A stretch of 64,000 bases of DNA from Streptococcus sanguinis SK49 (GTDB lineage Bacteria > Bacillota > Bacilli > Lactobacillales > Streptococcaceae): contig NZ_GL890985.1 of the NCBI RefSeq assembly GCF_000212815.1, positions 190,296 through 254,295 on the forward strand, given 5' to 3'. The stretch's first letter is position 1, and each line of letters opens with the position of its first letter. The position numbers and the translations under genes are program-made. The notes beneath the pieces were generated by a model. The model saw nothing but the letters and a program-made list of their open reading frames with translations, was not told the DNA's origin and did no database searches. Below, one piece after another: positions 9,615-18,474 of the stretch.

Positions 9615-11690
9615 CTATTTTAACACAATCAACTGCTTGCCAGCTAGGCTGTAACTGTCAGCTAGTGGTACAATTGGTTTTTGGGCATCGATGGCTGGGT
9701 ACTGGAGATGCAATCTTTGCTTGTTTTTATTTTCGTAGTCAGCCTCTTGGTTGCCAAAGTTGATGACGATTGTCATACTTTCTTTCCTGTCTTGAATTTT
9801 GTACTCCAATAAACTGTCTGTCAGCCAGTTGACCTGACAGGCTTGCTTGATAGCGGCGCTGGTTTTTAGATGCAGCAGCGGATGTGCTCTGCGAAAGGCA
9901 ATCAGCTTTTTAAGAAAAGCAATATCCTCTGTGTAATGCAGGGAGCGCAGCCAGTCTAGTTTATTGATTTCGTCAGGCATATTGTAGGTGTTGTCAATCA
10001 GATTTTTAGTCCGGAAAAATTCCTGACCGCTGTGGATAAAAGGTACGCCCTGGGCCAGTAGAACGAGATGGAGAGCCAGCCGCGAATTGGCCAGCCGATC
10101 CCGCAAGGTGATAGCAGGGTTGACGATATCAAAGTAATCAAAAACCGTTGCATTGTCATGGCACTCCACATAATTAATAGCCTGCTGGGGCGCTATGAAG
10201 TGAGCCTCGCCTTTTAGTCCGACATTGGCTGTCAGGACGTTTTCAAGCTGACTGGCAGGAGTCTTGCTCTCGATTTGCCGGCCTTGAGCGATGGTCTGCT
10301 TGAGACTGTCACGGAAATGATCGCTGAAAAACCCATAATCTGGCAGCTGGGAAGCATTGTACTGATGGGCCAATTGCTCACTTGCCAGCCCAGTATCCAT
10401 CTGCCAGCCTTCGCCGTAGAGGTAGATGTTAGGATAGAGCGTCTTGAGTTCGTCAGCTATCTGCTGCATGGTTTGGATATCTAAAATCCCCATCAGATCA
10501 AAGCGGAAACCGTCAAAGCCATAGATGCTGACCCATTGCTTGACCGACTGCTTGATATAGCGGCGAACCATGGCCTTCTCACTGGCTACATCATTGCCGC
10601 AGAAGGTTCCGTTGGTCCGGTAGCCCATGTCATTGAGCCGGAAAAAATAGCCGGGCACGATTTTTTCAAAAGCATAGCTGTTGGCATCATAGACATGATT
10701 GTAGACCACGTCCATGATAACGCTGATATCAGCATTGTGGTAGGCAGTAATGGCTGCCTGCAGCTCTAAGATGCGGGCATAAGGGTTTCGTGGATTGCTG
10801 GCAAAACTGCCATCTGGGACATTATACTGGACAGGGTCGTAGCCCCAGTTGTAGACGAGCTCAGGATGCTTTTCATCAACGCTGCCAAAGTCGTAGACAG
10901 GCATGAGCTGCACGTGGCTGATACCTAGCTCTTTCAGATAGTCCAGACCGAACTTCTGACCGTGGACGACTGGAGATTCGCTCAGCGAGGCAAACTTCCC
11001 AGGATAGGAGAAACCAGCTTCTTTCTGCGTAGAGAAATCACGGACGCTCATTTCATAAATGACGGCTTCTGTCGGATCCAACTGTGTTTTCGCTCGTTTG
11101 ATAGGCTTTTTAATCTTGTCTAGATTGATGACATAGCTGTTGCCCGAATTAACATCTGAGGATAGGGCGTAGGGATCATGGACTTCTACCCACTTGCCAT
11201 TGATCTTATGGAGATAAGAATAGGAGGCTCCCTCTAAATCTCCCTCAATGCGGGCATGCCAGACTCCCTTATCCAGACGCTTGAGATGGTGAACCTGGTC
11301 TTTGAGATGCAGGAGGACTTTTTCGGAAATCGGCGCCCAGAGTTTGAAATCGGTGGCTTGGGGACTGTATTGAGCTCCCAAATCGTCGCCTGCATAGTCA
11401 AAAATTTCATCGAAAATAGGCTTTTTCACGATATGGCGGTACTGCAGGTCAGTATGGTTGCGATCCTGGTCATAGACCTTGTAGGACTGCGTCAGGTCAA
11501 TGGGCTCATTAGCCGACACGGTGTAGATAATCCGCTCTTCCTGATTGTTGATATTTTTGATGGTCAAAGGGCTGGAGCTGTGCTTGTCTTCCAGTGTAAA
11601 GTGGATGGAGTAGGCTTCAAAGCTCTTTTCCAGTTCGATGGTGATGATATTTTCGTCATCTAAATAGGCTTGAAAAATACGAAAAGCCAT
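9615..11690 (-). CDS. pulA: Type I pullulanase (cytoplasmic alpha-1,6-glucan debranching enzyme)
   Basis: A GH13 debranching enzyme of 691 residues without signal peptide or wall anchor, so it acts inside the cell on glycogen or imported limit dextrins. The type I pullulanase signature 'YNWGYDP' is present. GH13 blocks are 'VIMDVVYNHV', 'GFRFDLMGI' (nucleophile D near 395), 'YGEGW' (acid/base E near 425) and 'ECHDN' (D near 511). An N-terminal carbohydrate-binding/early-set region precedes the barrel. The ATG has AGAGGAA upstream. It lies downstream of malR in the same direction but is separated from it by a terminator; a candidate promoter TTGTCC-17-TAAACT is at 11736-11764. Confidence 0.93.
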   Translation of the reverse strand: MAFRIFQAYLDDENIITIELEKSFEAYSIHFTLEDKHSSSPLTIKNINNQEERIIYTVSANEPIDLTQSYKVYDQDRNHTDLQYRHIVKKPIFDEIFDYAGDDLGAQYSPQATDFKLWAPISEKVLLHLKDQVHHLKRLDKGVWHARIEGDLEGASYSYLHKINGKWVEVHDPYALSSDVNSGNSYVINLDKIKKPIKRAKTQLDPTEAVIYEMSVRDFSTQKEAGFSYPGKFASLSESPVVHGQKFGLDYLKELGISHVQLMPVYDFGSVDEKHPELVYNWGYDPVQYNVPDGSFASNPRNPYARILELQAAITAYHNADISVIMDVVYNHVYDANSYAFEKIVPGYFFRLNDMGYRTNGTFCGNDVASEKAMVRRYIKQSVKQWVSIYGFDGFRFDLMGILDIQTMQQIADELKTLYPNIYLYGEGWQMDTGLASEQLAHQYNASQLPDYGFFSDHFRDSLKQTIAQGRQIESKTPASQLENVLTANVGLKGEAHFIAPQQAINYVECHDNATVFDYFDIVNPAITLRDRLANSRLALHLVLLAQGVPFIHSGQEFFRTKNLIDNTYNMPDEINKLDWLRSLHYTEDIAFLKKLIAFRRAHPLLHLKTSAAIKQACQVNWLTDSLLEYKIQDRKESMTIVINFGNQEADYENKNKQRLHLQYPAIDAQKPIVPLADSYSLAGKQLIVLK

Positions 11691-11735
11691 GTTTTTCCTC
11701 TTTCTTTGTCAGTTTCTATTCGTGTAATTGTTTTG

Positions 11736-11764
11736 AGTTTAGGCTCTTCCCTAGGTTAGGACAA
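11736..11764 (-). promoter_or_regulatory. Candidate pulA promoter
   Basis: On the minus strand TTGTCC, a 17-base spacer, then TAAACT, about 45 bases before the pulA start. No MalR-like palindrome is seen here. Confidence 0.4.
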
Positions 11765-11793
11765 GGCCGTTCTGTGAATCGTTGATGAATGAG

Positions 11794-11819
11794 CAAAAGC
11801 ACTCGGATTAGCGAGTGCT
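11794..11819 (-). terminator. malR terminator overlapping its stop codon
   Basis: AGCACTCG (11798-11805) pairs with CGAGTGCT (11812-11819). Read on the minus strand it is followed by TTTT. The malR TAA (11808-11810) lies in the loop. Confidence 0.75.
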
Positions 11820-12791
11820 GATGCTATGCGGGATCAACTGGCGATAGCAGATTTGCTTGTCCTCTTTATTGTCCTTGATAATTTGGAAGAGGGTCCGGAA
11901 AGACTCTTTCCCAAGCTCGAGGGCATTGATATCGATATAGGCATCCACATCAATGCGCGGTTTGAGAGAATCAAAGGTGATAATGGGAATCTGGTAGTCC
12001 TGATCTTTGAGATAGTGCAGGGCTCCTTCTGCTACCAAGGTATCAGAGGTCACGATGGCTTCAATCTCGTCCAGCGGCAGCTCCTCCATAATCTTGTAAC
12101 TGTTGTCTTCCAGAAGGAAACCGAAGGCAAATTTGATAATGCGTTCATCCAAAGACCGTTCTGCTTCATTCAGAGCTTGCTTGTAGCCTGTGTAACGATC
12201 CTGAGAAACGACCAGCTCCTTATTCCCGGCTAGAAAGGCAATTTTCTGATAGCCCTTGTCAAGGAAATATCTGGTCGCGTCATAGCCAGCCTTGATATTG
12301 TCATTGTCCACCAGAGAGATGAAAGGTGAGACAGCTTTCCCTAAGATGAGGAAAGGGAAGTTGTTTCTAACTGCAAAGTCGACCAAAGGATCGTCCTGTT
12401 TAGAATAAAGGAAGATCAGTCCGTCAACTCGCTTGCCCAAAATCATCTGCTTCATATTTTCTAAGCGGTGCTCTTCATCTTGCCCAGTGCTGATCTGGAT
12501 GGCATAGTCATAGTCAGAAGCGATTTGAGAAATCCCCCGCAATACAGTTGGGAAGAAAGGGTTTTGATAGAAGACATCTGAGTCGTCCGGTAGGACCAAG
12601 CCGATGACCTGGCTGGATTGGCTGACCAGACTTCTGGCATTGAGATTGGGATGATAGTCCAGTTCCTTCATAGCAGCACGGACCCGTTTTTTGGTTTCTT
12701 CACTGATGGTTGATTTGTTTTGTACAACGCGGGTCACAGTAGAGGGCGACACGCCTGCTAGTTTTGCGACTTCTTTGATAGTAACTCGCAT
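11808..12791 (-). CDS. malR: LacI-family maltose/maltodextrin repressor
   Basis: A 327-residue LacI/GalR transcription factor. The helix-turn-helix is at residues 2-50 ('TIKEVAKLAGVSPSTVTRVVQNKSTIS'), followed by the hinge 'YHPNLNARSL' and a periplasmic-binding-like effector domain. AGGAGG lies 6 bases before the ATG. Its position divergent from malQ-glgP and next to pulA, and the GCAAACGTTTGC palindrome between them, point to streptococcal MalR, which represses maltodextrin genes until maltose or maltodextrin binds. A palindrome-like site just after its own -10 suggests autoregulation. A related regulator is not excluded, but the context is strong. Confidence 0.85.
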   Translation of the reverse strand: MRVTIKEVAKLAGVSPSTVTRVVQNKSTISEETKKRVRAAMKELDYHPNLNARSLVSQSSQVIGLVLPDDSDVFYQNPFFPTVLRGISQIASDYDYAIQISTGQDEEHRLENMKQMILGKRVDGLIFLYSKQDDPLVDFAVRNNFPFLILGKAVSPFISLVDNDNIKAGYDATRYFLDKGYQKIAFLAGNKELVVSQDRYTGYKQALNEAERSLDERIIKFAFGFLLEDNSYKIMEELPLDEIEAIVTSDTLVAEGALHYLKDQDYQIPIITFDSLKPRIDVDAYIDINALELGKESFRTLFQIIKDNKEDKQICYRQLIPHSISTR

Positions 12792-12973
12792 AAAAACCTC
12801 CTAAAGGCCTGCATTTGCTGGAAATCCTTTCTATAACATCAACTATTTTAAATCTACTAGTAGAAGCACTTGCTTTCTATGAGTCATGCAAACCTATGCT
12901 CGAAATAGCTATCGTAACCAGTGATTTTGCTTAACTATGATGGTCGAAAAAACAAGTATGAAGCAGTTTCTCC

Positions 12974-12991
12974 GCAAACGCAAACGTTTTC
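12974..12991. promoter_or_regulatory. MalR-like operator at the malR promoter
   Basis: GCAAACG twice in a row, the second running into GCAAACGTTTTC (12980-12991), an imperfect copy of the perfect palindrome found at malQ. It sits about 14 bases downstream of the malR -10. Confidence 0.6.
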
Positions 12992-13020
12992 TGTTTGTAA
13001 GAACATTTTAACACAAAAAG

Positions 13021-13032
13021 AGAACGCTTGCA
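13021..13032 (-). promoter_or_regulatory. Candidate CcpA (cre) site over the malR -35
   Basis: The minus strand reads TGCAAGCGTTCT, close to the cre consensus TGNAARCGNT. It overlaps the malR -35 TTGCAA, as expected for catabolite repression. Confidence 0.45.
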
Positions 13033-13128
13033 AGAAGAGAAAAACGGCAAATAATTGGGGCTGTAGGAGAGTCCTAAAAGAGCATTATATCCATTAACCA
13101 ATAAATTGAAAAAAATCTCAAAAACCCC

Positions 13129-13156
13129 TTGCACTAAAAAAAAAATAGGTTATAAT
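13129..13156 (+). promoter_or_regulatory. malQ-glgP promoter
   Basis: TTGCAC (13129-13134), 16-base A-rich spacer, TATAAT (13151-13156). The operator begins 9 bases after the -10. Confidence 0.75.
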
Positions 13157-13165
13157 CAAGTCGAC

Positions 13166-13177
13166 GCAAACGTTTGC
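13166..13177. promoter_or_regulatory. Perfect MalR-type operator palindrome at malQ
   Basis: GCAAACGTTTGC, a perfect 12-base palindrome covering the expected transcription start of malQ-glgP, matching the known streptococcal MalR operator type. Confidence 0.8.
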
Positions 13178-13226
13178 ATTAAGTAAAAATGAAAAGGCGT
13201 AGAGGAAAAAATAACGAGGTGACAAA

Positions 13227-14738
13227 ATGAAAAAACGTCAAAGCGGTGTGCTCATGCACATTTCATCCCTTCCGGGCAAGTACGGTATCGGATCTTTTGG
13301 CCAAAGTGCTTATGATTTTGTAGACTTCTTGGTTCGCACCAAGCAGCGCTATTGGCAGATTTTGCCACTGGGAACGACCAGTTATGGTGATTCTCCTTAT
13401 CAGTCTTTCTCTGCTTTTGCGGGGAATACCTACTTTATCGATTTTGATATTCTGATAGAAGAGGGTTTGCTGGATGAGGCGGATGTTAAGGGAGCTGATT
13501 TCGGAGATGATCCTAAAAAAGTAGATTATGCAAAGATTTTTGATGCTCGCCGTCCAATCATGGAAAAAGCAGTAGCTCGTTTCTTGAAAGCAGATGATCT
13601 GTCTGACTATGAGAGCTTTGTAGAGCAAAATGCAGCTTGGCTGGAAGTTTTCGCTGAGTACATGGCTATCAAGGAGCATTTTGATAATCTAGCTTGGACA
13701 GAGTGGCCGGATGAAGCGATCCGTCGCCGTGACGCTGCTAGTCTCGCTTCTTATCGTGAGAAGCTGGCTGACAAGCTGACCTACCATCGTGTAACTCAGT
13801 ATCTCTTCTTTAAGCAGTGGTTAAGATTAAAAGCCTATGCTAATGAACATCATATCGAGATTGTCGGTGATATGCCAATCTATGTGGCAGCTGACAGTGC
13901 TGATGTGTGGGCACAGCCGCACTTCTTTAAGACAGATGCTGTTGGCAAGCCGACCTGTGTGGCAGGATGTCCGCCAGATGAATTTTCAGAAACTGGCCAG
14001 CTTTGGGGCAATCCTATCTATGACTGGGAAGCTATGGATAAGGATGGTTATGCTTGGTGGATTGAACGCCTGCGTGAAAGCTTCAAGATTTACGACATTG
14101 TTCGTATCGACCACTTCCGCGGCTTTGAGTCTTACTGGGAAGTACCTGCTGGCTCAGAAACATCTGCTTCTGGTAAGTGGGTCAAAGGTCCAGACTACAA
14201 GCTCTTTGCAGCGGTTAAGGAAGCCTTGGGTGATTTGAATATCATCGCAGAAGACCTAGGCTTTATGACGGACGAAGTGATCGAGCTGCGCGAGCGTACT
14301 GGTTTCCCAGGAATGAAGATCTTGCAATTTGCCTTCAATCCTGATGATGAAAGCATCGACAGTCCGCATCAGGCGCCAAACAACTCAGTCATGTATACCG
14401 GAACCCATGATAACAATACTGTTTTGGGCTGGTACAAGGATGAGATTGATGACGCTACTCGCCAGTACATGGCACAGTACACCAACCGTAAGGAGTACGA
14501 AACAGTACCTCATGCAATGCTGCGCACAATCTTTGCTTCAGTCAGCTTTATGGCCATTGCGACCATGCAAGACCTGCTGGAATTAGATAGTGCAGCACGG
14601 ATGAACTATCCATCCACAATTGGTGGCAACTGGACTTGGCGGATGACAGCTGAAGAGCTGAATCCAATCGTCGAAGGCGAGCTTTACAGCTTGACTAAGA
14701 CTTACCGTCGTATGAATACCGATTTAATTAACGAATAA
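13227..14738 (+). CDS. malQ: 4-alpha-glucanotransferase (amylomaltase)
   Basis: A GH77 enzyme, 503 residues, that transfers maltosyl and longer units between maltodextrins, releasing glucose and building chains for phosphorylase. Motifs are 'VRIDHFRGFESYW' (nucleophile D about 295), 'IIAEDLGFMT' (acid/base E about 342) and 'TGTHDNNTV' (transition-state D about 395). It begins 'MKKRQSGVLMHISSLP', the usual N-terminus. The ribosome site is GAGGTGA. glgP follows after 33 bases with no terminator, so both are one MalR-controlled operon. Confidence 0.97.
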   Translation: MKKRQSGVLMHISSLPGKYGIGSFGQSAYDFVDFLVRTKQRYWQILPLGTTSYGDSPYQSFSAFAGNTYFIDFDILIEEGLLDEADVKGADFGDDPKKVDYAKIFDARRPIMEKAVARFLKADDLSDYESFVEQNAAWLEVFAEYMAIKEHFDNLAWTEWPDEAIRRRDAASLASYREKLADKLTYHRVTQYLFFKQWLRLKAYANEHHIEIVGDMPIYVAADSADVWAQPHFFKTDAVGKPTCVAGCPPDEFSETGQLWGNPIYDWEAMDKDGYAWWIERLRESFKIYDIVRIDHFRGFESYWEVPAGSETSASGKWVKGPDYKLFAAVKEALGDLNIIAEDLGFMTDEVIELRERTGFPGMKILQFAFNPDDESIDSPHQAPNNSVMYTGTHDNNTVLGWYKDEIDDATRQYMAQYTNRKEYETVPHAMLRTIFASVSFMAIATMQDLLELDSAARMNYPSTIGGNWTWRMTAEELNPIVEGELYSLTKTYRRMNTDLINE

Positions 14739-14771
14739 AGAACAGCCGAATCAGGCTTGAAGGGATTAATC

Positions 14772-17033
14772 ATGTCAAACTTACAAACTTATATCAAAAA
14801 TACTTATTCAAAAAATCTTGCTGATTGCAGCAACGAAGAACTTTACCTGGCTCTTTTGAACTACACTAAATTAGCCAGCGCTCAAAAGCCAGTCAACACT
14901 GGTAAGAAAAAACTCTACTACATCTCAGCTGAATTCCTGATTGGTAAACTCTTGTCTAACAACTTGATCAACCTTGGACTTTACGATGATGTGAAGCAAG
15001 AACTGGCAGATGCTGGTAAAGACTTGATCGAGGTAGAAGAAGTTGAGTTGGAGCCGTCTCTGGGTAACGGAGGCTTGGGCCGTCTGGCTGCCTGCTTCCT
15101 GGACTCTATTGCGACCTTGGGTCTTAATGGTGATGGTGTAGGACTGAACTACCACTTTGGTCTCTTCCAACAGGTTTTGAAAAACAACGAACAGACAACA
15201 ATTCCTAACTTCTGGCTGACTGAGCAAAACTGGTTGGTTCGCTCTAGCCGCAGCTACCAAGTGCCATTTGCTCACTTCACTCTGACATCTACTCTTTATG
15301 ATATTGATGTGCCAGGTTACAAGACAGAAACTAAGAACCGTCTTCGTCTCTTTGATTTGGACTCAGTGGATGCGGATATCATCACAGACGGTATTGACTT
15401 CGATAAGACAGATATCGCTCGCAACTTGACCCTCTTCCTCTATCCAGACGATAGTGACAAGCAAGGGGAATTGCTCCGTATCTTCCAGCAGTACTTCATG
15501 GTTTCAAATGGCGCTCAGCTGATTATTGACGAAGCCATTGAAAAAGGCAGCAACCTGCACGATTTGGCAGACTATGCTGTCATCCAAATCAATGATACCC
15601 ACCCATCTCTGGTTATCCCAGAAATGATTCGTCTCTTGACTGAGCGTGGTTTGGATATGGATGAAGCAATTGCCATCGTACAGAAGATGACTGCTTATAC
15701 GAACCACACAATTCTAGCTGAAGCTCTTGAAAAATGGCCTCTGGAATTCTTGAAAGAAGTAGTACCGCACCTGGTACCAATCATCAAAGAGCTTGACAAG
15801 CGTGTGAAAGCTAAATACACAGATCCAGCAGTGCAAATCATTGATGAAGACGATCGTGTGCACATGGCTCACATGGATATCCACTACGGATACAGTGTCA
15901 ATGGGGTTGCTGCTCTGCATACAGAAATCCTGAAAAACTCTGAGCTCAAGGCTTTCTACGATATCTACCCTGAAAAATTCAATAACAAGACCAACGGTAT
16001 TACTTTCCGCCGCTGGCTCATGCATGCTAACCCACGCCTGTCTCACTACCTAGATGAGTTGTTGGGCCGCGACTGGCACCATGACGCAACTAAGCTTGAA
16101 GGCTTGTTGGAATTCACTGGCGCTGCAAATGTTAAAGAAAAATTGGAAGGCATCAAGGCTCACAACAAGCGTAAATTGGCTCGTCACTTGAAGGAAGCAC
16201 AAGGTGTGGAAATCAATCCAGACTCTATCTTTGATATCCAAATCAAGCGTCTGCATGAGTACAAGCGCCAACAAATGAACGCTCTGTACGTTATCCACAA
16301 GTATCTGGACATCAAGGCTGGCAACATTCCTGCTCGTCCAATCACTGTCTTCTTCGGTGGTAAGGCTGCTCCTGCTTACACAATTGCACAGGACATCATC
16401 CACCTCATTCTTTGCTTGTCAGAAGTGATTGCTAATGACCCTCAAGTGGCTCCGCATCTGCAAGTAGTTATGGTAGAAAACTACAATGTTACAGCGTCTA
16501 GCTTCTTGATTGCAGCTGGTGACATTTCTGAGCAGATTTCCCTGGCTTCCAAGGAAGCATCTGGTACTGGTAACATGAAGTTCATGCTTAACGGTGCCTT
16601 GACTCTTGGTACTATGGACGGAGCAAACGTTGAGATTGCAGAGCTAGTCGGCGAAGACAACATCTACATCTTCGGTGAAGATTCTGAGACTGTTATTGAC
16701 CTCTACGCAAAATCTGCTTACAAGTCTAGTGAGTACTATGCACGCGAAGCTATCAAGCCATTGGTTGACTTTATCGTCAGCGATGAAGTCTTGGCAGTCG
16801 GTAAAGCTGAACGCTTGGAACGTCTTTACAATGAACTGATCAGCAAGGACTGGTTCATGACCTTGCTGGATCTAGAAGACTATATCCAAGTGAAGGAGCG
16901 TATGCTGGCGGACTACGAAGACCGTGATGCTTGGATGGACAAAGTCATCGTCAATATCGCCAAAGCTGGATTCTTCTCATCTGACCGTACTATCGCTCAA
17001 TACGAAGAAGAAGTATGGCACTTGAACAGCTAA
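14772..17033 (+). CDS. glgP: Glycogen/maltodextrin phosphorylase
   Basis: A PLP-dependent GT35 phosphorylase that releases glucose-1-phosphate from maltodextrin or glycogen. The product is 753 residues from the ATG at 14772, which has GAAGGGA upstream; a TTG at 14757 would add five residues but lacks a ribosome site. The PLP lysine is about K603 in '[17 protein letters not shown]'; '[16 protein letters not shown]' and '[17 protein letters not shown]' are further family blocks. It works with MalQ and PulA. Its codon use is strongly biased to frequent codons, suggesting high expression. Confidence 0.97.
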   Translation: MSNLQTYIKNTYSKNLADCSNEELYLALLNYTKLASAQKPVNTGKKKLYYISAEFLIGKLLSNNLINLGLYDDVKQELADAGKDLIEVEEVELEPSLGNGGLGRLAACFLDSIATLGLNGDGVGLNYHFGLFQQVLKNNEQTTIPNFWLTEQNWLVRSSRSYQVPFAHFTLTSTLYDIDVPGYKTETKNRLRLFDLDSVDADIITDGIDFDKTDIARNLTLFLYPDDSDKQGELLRIFQQYFMVSNGAQLIIDEAIEKGSNLHDLADYAVIQINDTHPSLVIPEMIRLLTERGLDMDEAIAIVQKMTAYTNHTILAEALEKWPLEFLKEVVPHLVPIIKELDKRVKAKYTDPAVQIIDEDDRVHMAHMDIHYGYSVNGVAALHTEILKNSELKAFYDIYPEKFNNKTNGITFRRWLMHANPRLSHYLDELLGRDWHHDATKLEGLLEFTGAANVKEKLEGIKAHNKRKLARHLKEAQGVEINPDSIFDIQIKRLHEYKRQQMNALYVIHKYLDIKAGNIPARPITVFFGGKAAPAYTIAQDIIHLILCLSEVIANDPQVAPHLQVVMVENYNVTASSFLIAAGDISEQISLASKEASGTGNMKFMLNGALTLGTMDGANVEIAELVGEDNIYIFGEDSETVIDLYAKSAYKSSEYYAREAIKPLVDFIVSDEVLAVGKAERLERLYNELISKDWFMTLLDLEDYIQVKERMLADYEDRDAWMDKVIVNIAKAGFFSSDRTIAQYEEEVWHLNS

Positions 17034-17050
17034 TATAATTTGAATCAAAA

Positions 17051-17088
17051 CAAAAGCCGAGACAGCAGTGTTTCGGCTTTGATTTTTT
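17051..17088 (+). terminator. Terminator after glgP
   Basis: AAAGCCGA (17053-17060) pairs with TCGGCTTT (17073-17080), followed by GATTTTTT. Confidence 0.85.
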
Positions 17089-17154
17089 AGTCGAAGAAAT
17101 GAATAAGGATTTAGCTATTGTGTGGGCTTCTGAAAAGATGAAAACCTCTTGGCC

Positions 17155-17183
17155 TTGTCAGCTTTTTCTTTTCGGTGTATAAT
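17155..17183 (+). promoter_or_regulatory. Promoter of the 4-TM membrane protein
   Basis: TTGTCA, 17-base spacer, TATAAT (17178-17183), 32 bases before the ATG at 17215. Confidence 0.7.
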
Positions 17184-17214
17184 AAGTGAAAATATTTCTT
17201 TACAGGAGGCGTTC

Positions 17215-17733
17215 ATGAAAAAGAAACCAATTTATCTTTATGTTTTGCTGGGCTTGTCAGCAATCGGAACTTTACTGGGAGTATGGAGCCGTTTTTTCTC
17301 CAAGTTTTCTGAGGTAGATTATACACAAATCGGTTTCTCAAAAGAGTTGAGTGATCAGACAAATCAGTTTAATAGACTTTATTTTGAATTTCTTCGTAAT
17401 GGAATGAATATGATTATTTTTTTCGTTATGACGGCTCTGTTAATAGCATCTATCGTCTTTTTGGTTAGAAAAAATCTGCAGATGGCTAATATTAGCTATA
17501 TCGTTTATATACTAGTCAGTTTGTTATCTCAAGTTTACGTCTATATTTCATCGAAAGGGATTGTTGGCAAGGTATTTACAAGCCCTGAGAACATTGCGAC
17601 GCATTCAAACAGCCTTCTTTTAGGAACAGTGCTGGGCTTTATTATCAGTTTAATTTATCTTTCCATCGTCGTCTTTAAGCTAATCCAGCAGCAAAAAGAG
17701 GCTGAAAAAGCGGAACTAGCTGCAAACGAATAA
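17215..17733 (+). CDS. Four-helix membrane protein of unknown function
   Basis: I do not recognise a family. The product is 172 residues from the ATG at 17215, preceded by AGGAGGCG; a longer frame to 17149 would cover the promoter. Four hydrophobic helices are clear: 'IYLYVLLGLSAIGTLLGVW' (about 5-23), 'MIIFFVMTALLIASIVFLV', 'ISYIVYILVSLLSQVYVYI' and 'LLLGTVLGFIISLIYLSIVVF'. The tail is a short charged segment rich in Lys, Glu and Ala. It is a single-gene unit with its own promoter and a hairpin after it. Confidence 0.75.
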   Translation: MKKKPIYLYVLLGLSAIGTLLGVWSRFFSKFSEVDYTQIGFSKELSDQTNQFNRLYFEFLRNGMNMIIFFVMTALLIASIVFLVRKNLQMANISYIVYILVSLLSQVYVYISSKGIVGKVFTSPENIATHSNSLLLGTVLGFIISLIYLSIVVFKLIQQQKEAEKAELAANE

Positions 17734-17736
17734 AAT

Positions 17737-17765
17737 TTGACAAATAACAGATAAGTGCTTACAAT
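17737..17765 (+). promoter_or_regulatory. Consensus promoter for nrdI
   Basis: TTGACA (17737-17742), 17-base spacer, TACAAT (17760-17765), about 43 bases before the nrdI ATG. Confidence 0.65.
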
Positions 17766-17792
17766 TTTAAGAAGCAATATCTGTTATTTTTT
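17742..17792. repeat. 12-bp inverted repeat overlapping the nrdI promoter
   Basis: AAATAACAGATA (17742-17753) is matched perfectly by TATCTGTTATTT (17778-17789), with TTTT next to it. It can act as terminator of the upstream membrane gene, but it also brackets the nrdI -10, so an operator role is possible. Confidence 0.65.
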
Positions 17793-17807
17793 AGAATGGA
17801 GAGTAAA

Positions 17808-18284
17808 ATGACAAAGGTTTCCTTGGTTTACATCAGCCTGAGCGGCAATACAGAGAGTTTCGTCCGTCGGCTGACAGACTATTTGCTGGAGCAGCATCCA
17901 AGCCTAGAAGTAGAGAAGATTCATATCAAAGACCTGGTAAAGGAAGGGCGGCCCTTTTTTGAAATGGACAATCCTTTCATCGCTTTTCTGCCGACTTATC
18001 TGGAGGGCGGTAATGGTGTGGACAATGGCGATGTAGAAATTCTGACAACCGATGTGGGGGACTTTATCGCCTATGGTCAGAATGCCAGCAAGTGTCTGGG
18101 CGTCATTGGCAGTGGCAATCGTAACTTTAACAACCAATACTGTCTGACAGCCAAGCAATATTCAGAGCGCTTTGGTTTTCCAGTTTTGGCTGATTTTGAA
18201 ATGCGCGGCATGTTGGGAGACATTAAGAAGGTTGCGGGCATTATTGAGGAGCTCTATCACATTGAAAAAAACGAAAACCAGTGA
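17808..18284 (+). CDS. nrdI: Flavodoxin-like NrdI protein
   Basis: An FMN flavoprotein of the NrdI family (158 residues from ATG 17808) that supplies oxidant to assemble the Mn2-tyrosyl radical cofactor of class Ib ribonucleotide reductase NrdF. The FMN phosphate loop is '[12 protein letters not shown]', and '[11 protein letters not shown]' and '[12 protein letters not shown]' are the NrdI 50s and 90s loops. ATG 17808 has GGAGAG in front; ATG 17796 would remove that site. It stands apart from nrdE/nrdF, which are not in this window. Confidence 0.88.
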   Translation: MTKVSLVYISLSGNTESFVRRLTDYLLEQHPSLEVEKIHIKDLVKEGRPFFEMDNPFIAFLPTYLEGGNGVDNGDVEILTTDVGDFIAYGQNASKCLGVIGSGNRNFNNQYCLTAKQYSERFGFPVLADFEMRGMLGDIKKVAGIIEELYHIEKNENQ

Positions 18285-18299
18285 GGTTTTCGTTTTTTT
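18271..18299 (+). terminator. nrdI terminator overlapping its stop codon
   Basis: ACGAAAACC (18271-18279) pairs with GGTTTTCGT (18285-18293), then seven T. The TGA stop lies in the loop. Confidence 0.85.
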
Positions 18300-18474
18300 G
18301 GCTCTATAATTGTGGGAAAAAGTCCCGTAAGACTTATAATGCAAAGCAACAAAACCATCATTAGAAAGAATCTTATGGAACAGTTAAATTTTATCACAAA
18401 CTTACTGGGAATAAAGGACCGAAACATTACTATTTTGGATTATGTGGACATTGGACCGTATAAAGAAATCATCA
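18300..18474 (+). mobile_element. Remnant of an ISL3-family (IS1167-like) insertion sequence, left end only
   Basis: The first ~33 codons of an ISL3-type transposase are read from ATG 18375 ('MEQLNFITNLLGIKDRN'), close to the N-terminus I know for IS1167-type transposases. GGCTCTATAAT at 18300 resembles the GGCTCT terminal repeat of that family and directly follows the nrdI terminator. After about 18474 the similarity is lost and the frame runs on into foreign sequence until a stop at 18509. The catalytic part and the right end are absent. Confidence 0.6.

Larger units (their letters stand above)
12792..13226. promoter_or_regulatory. Divergent malR / malQ regulatory region
   Basis: No credible gene lies here. 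The minus-strand malR promoter is TTGCAA-17-TAAAAT (13005-13033), giving a leader of about 205 bases. The plus-strand malQ promoter is TTGCAC-16-TATAAT (13129-13156). MalR-like operators lie immediately after both -10 elements, and a catabolite-response-like site overlaps the malR -35. The strong promoters with operators just downstream explain the length of this gap. Confidence 0.75.

Noticed and set aside
11717-11724. CACGAATA on the minus strand 26 bases before pulA
   Set aside because: The first base differs from the combox and a better vegetative promoter lies upstream; no reason to expect competence control of pullulanase.
12931-13134. 67-codon minus-strand frame in the malR-malQ gap
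   Set aside because: It covers promoters and operators of both genes, has no ribosome site and no recognisable protein pattern.
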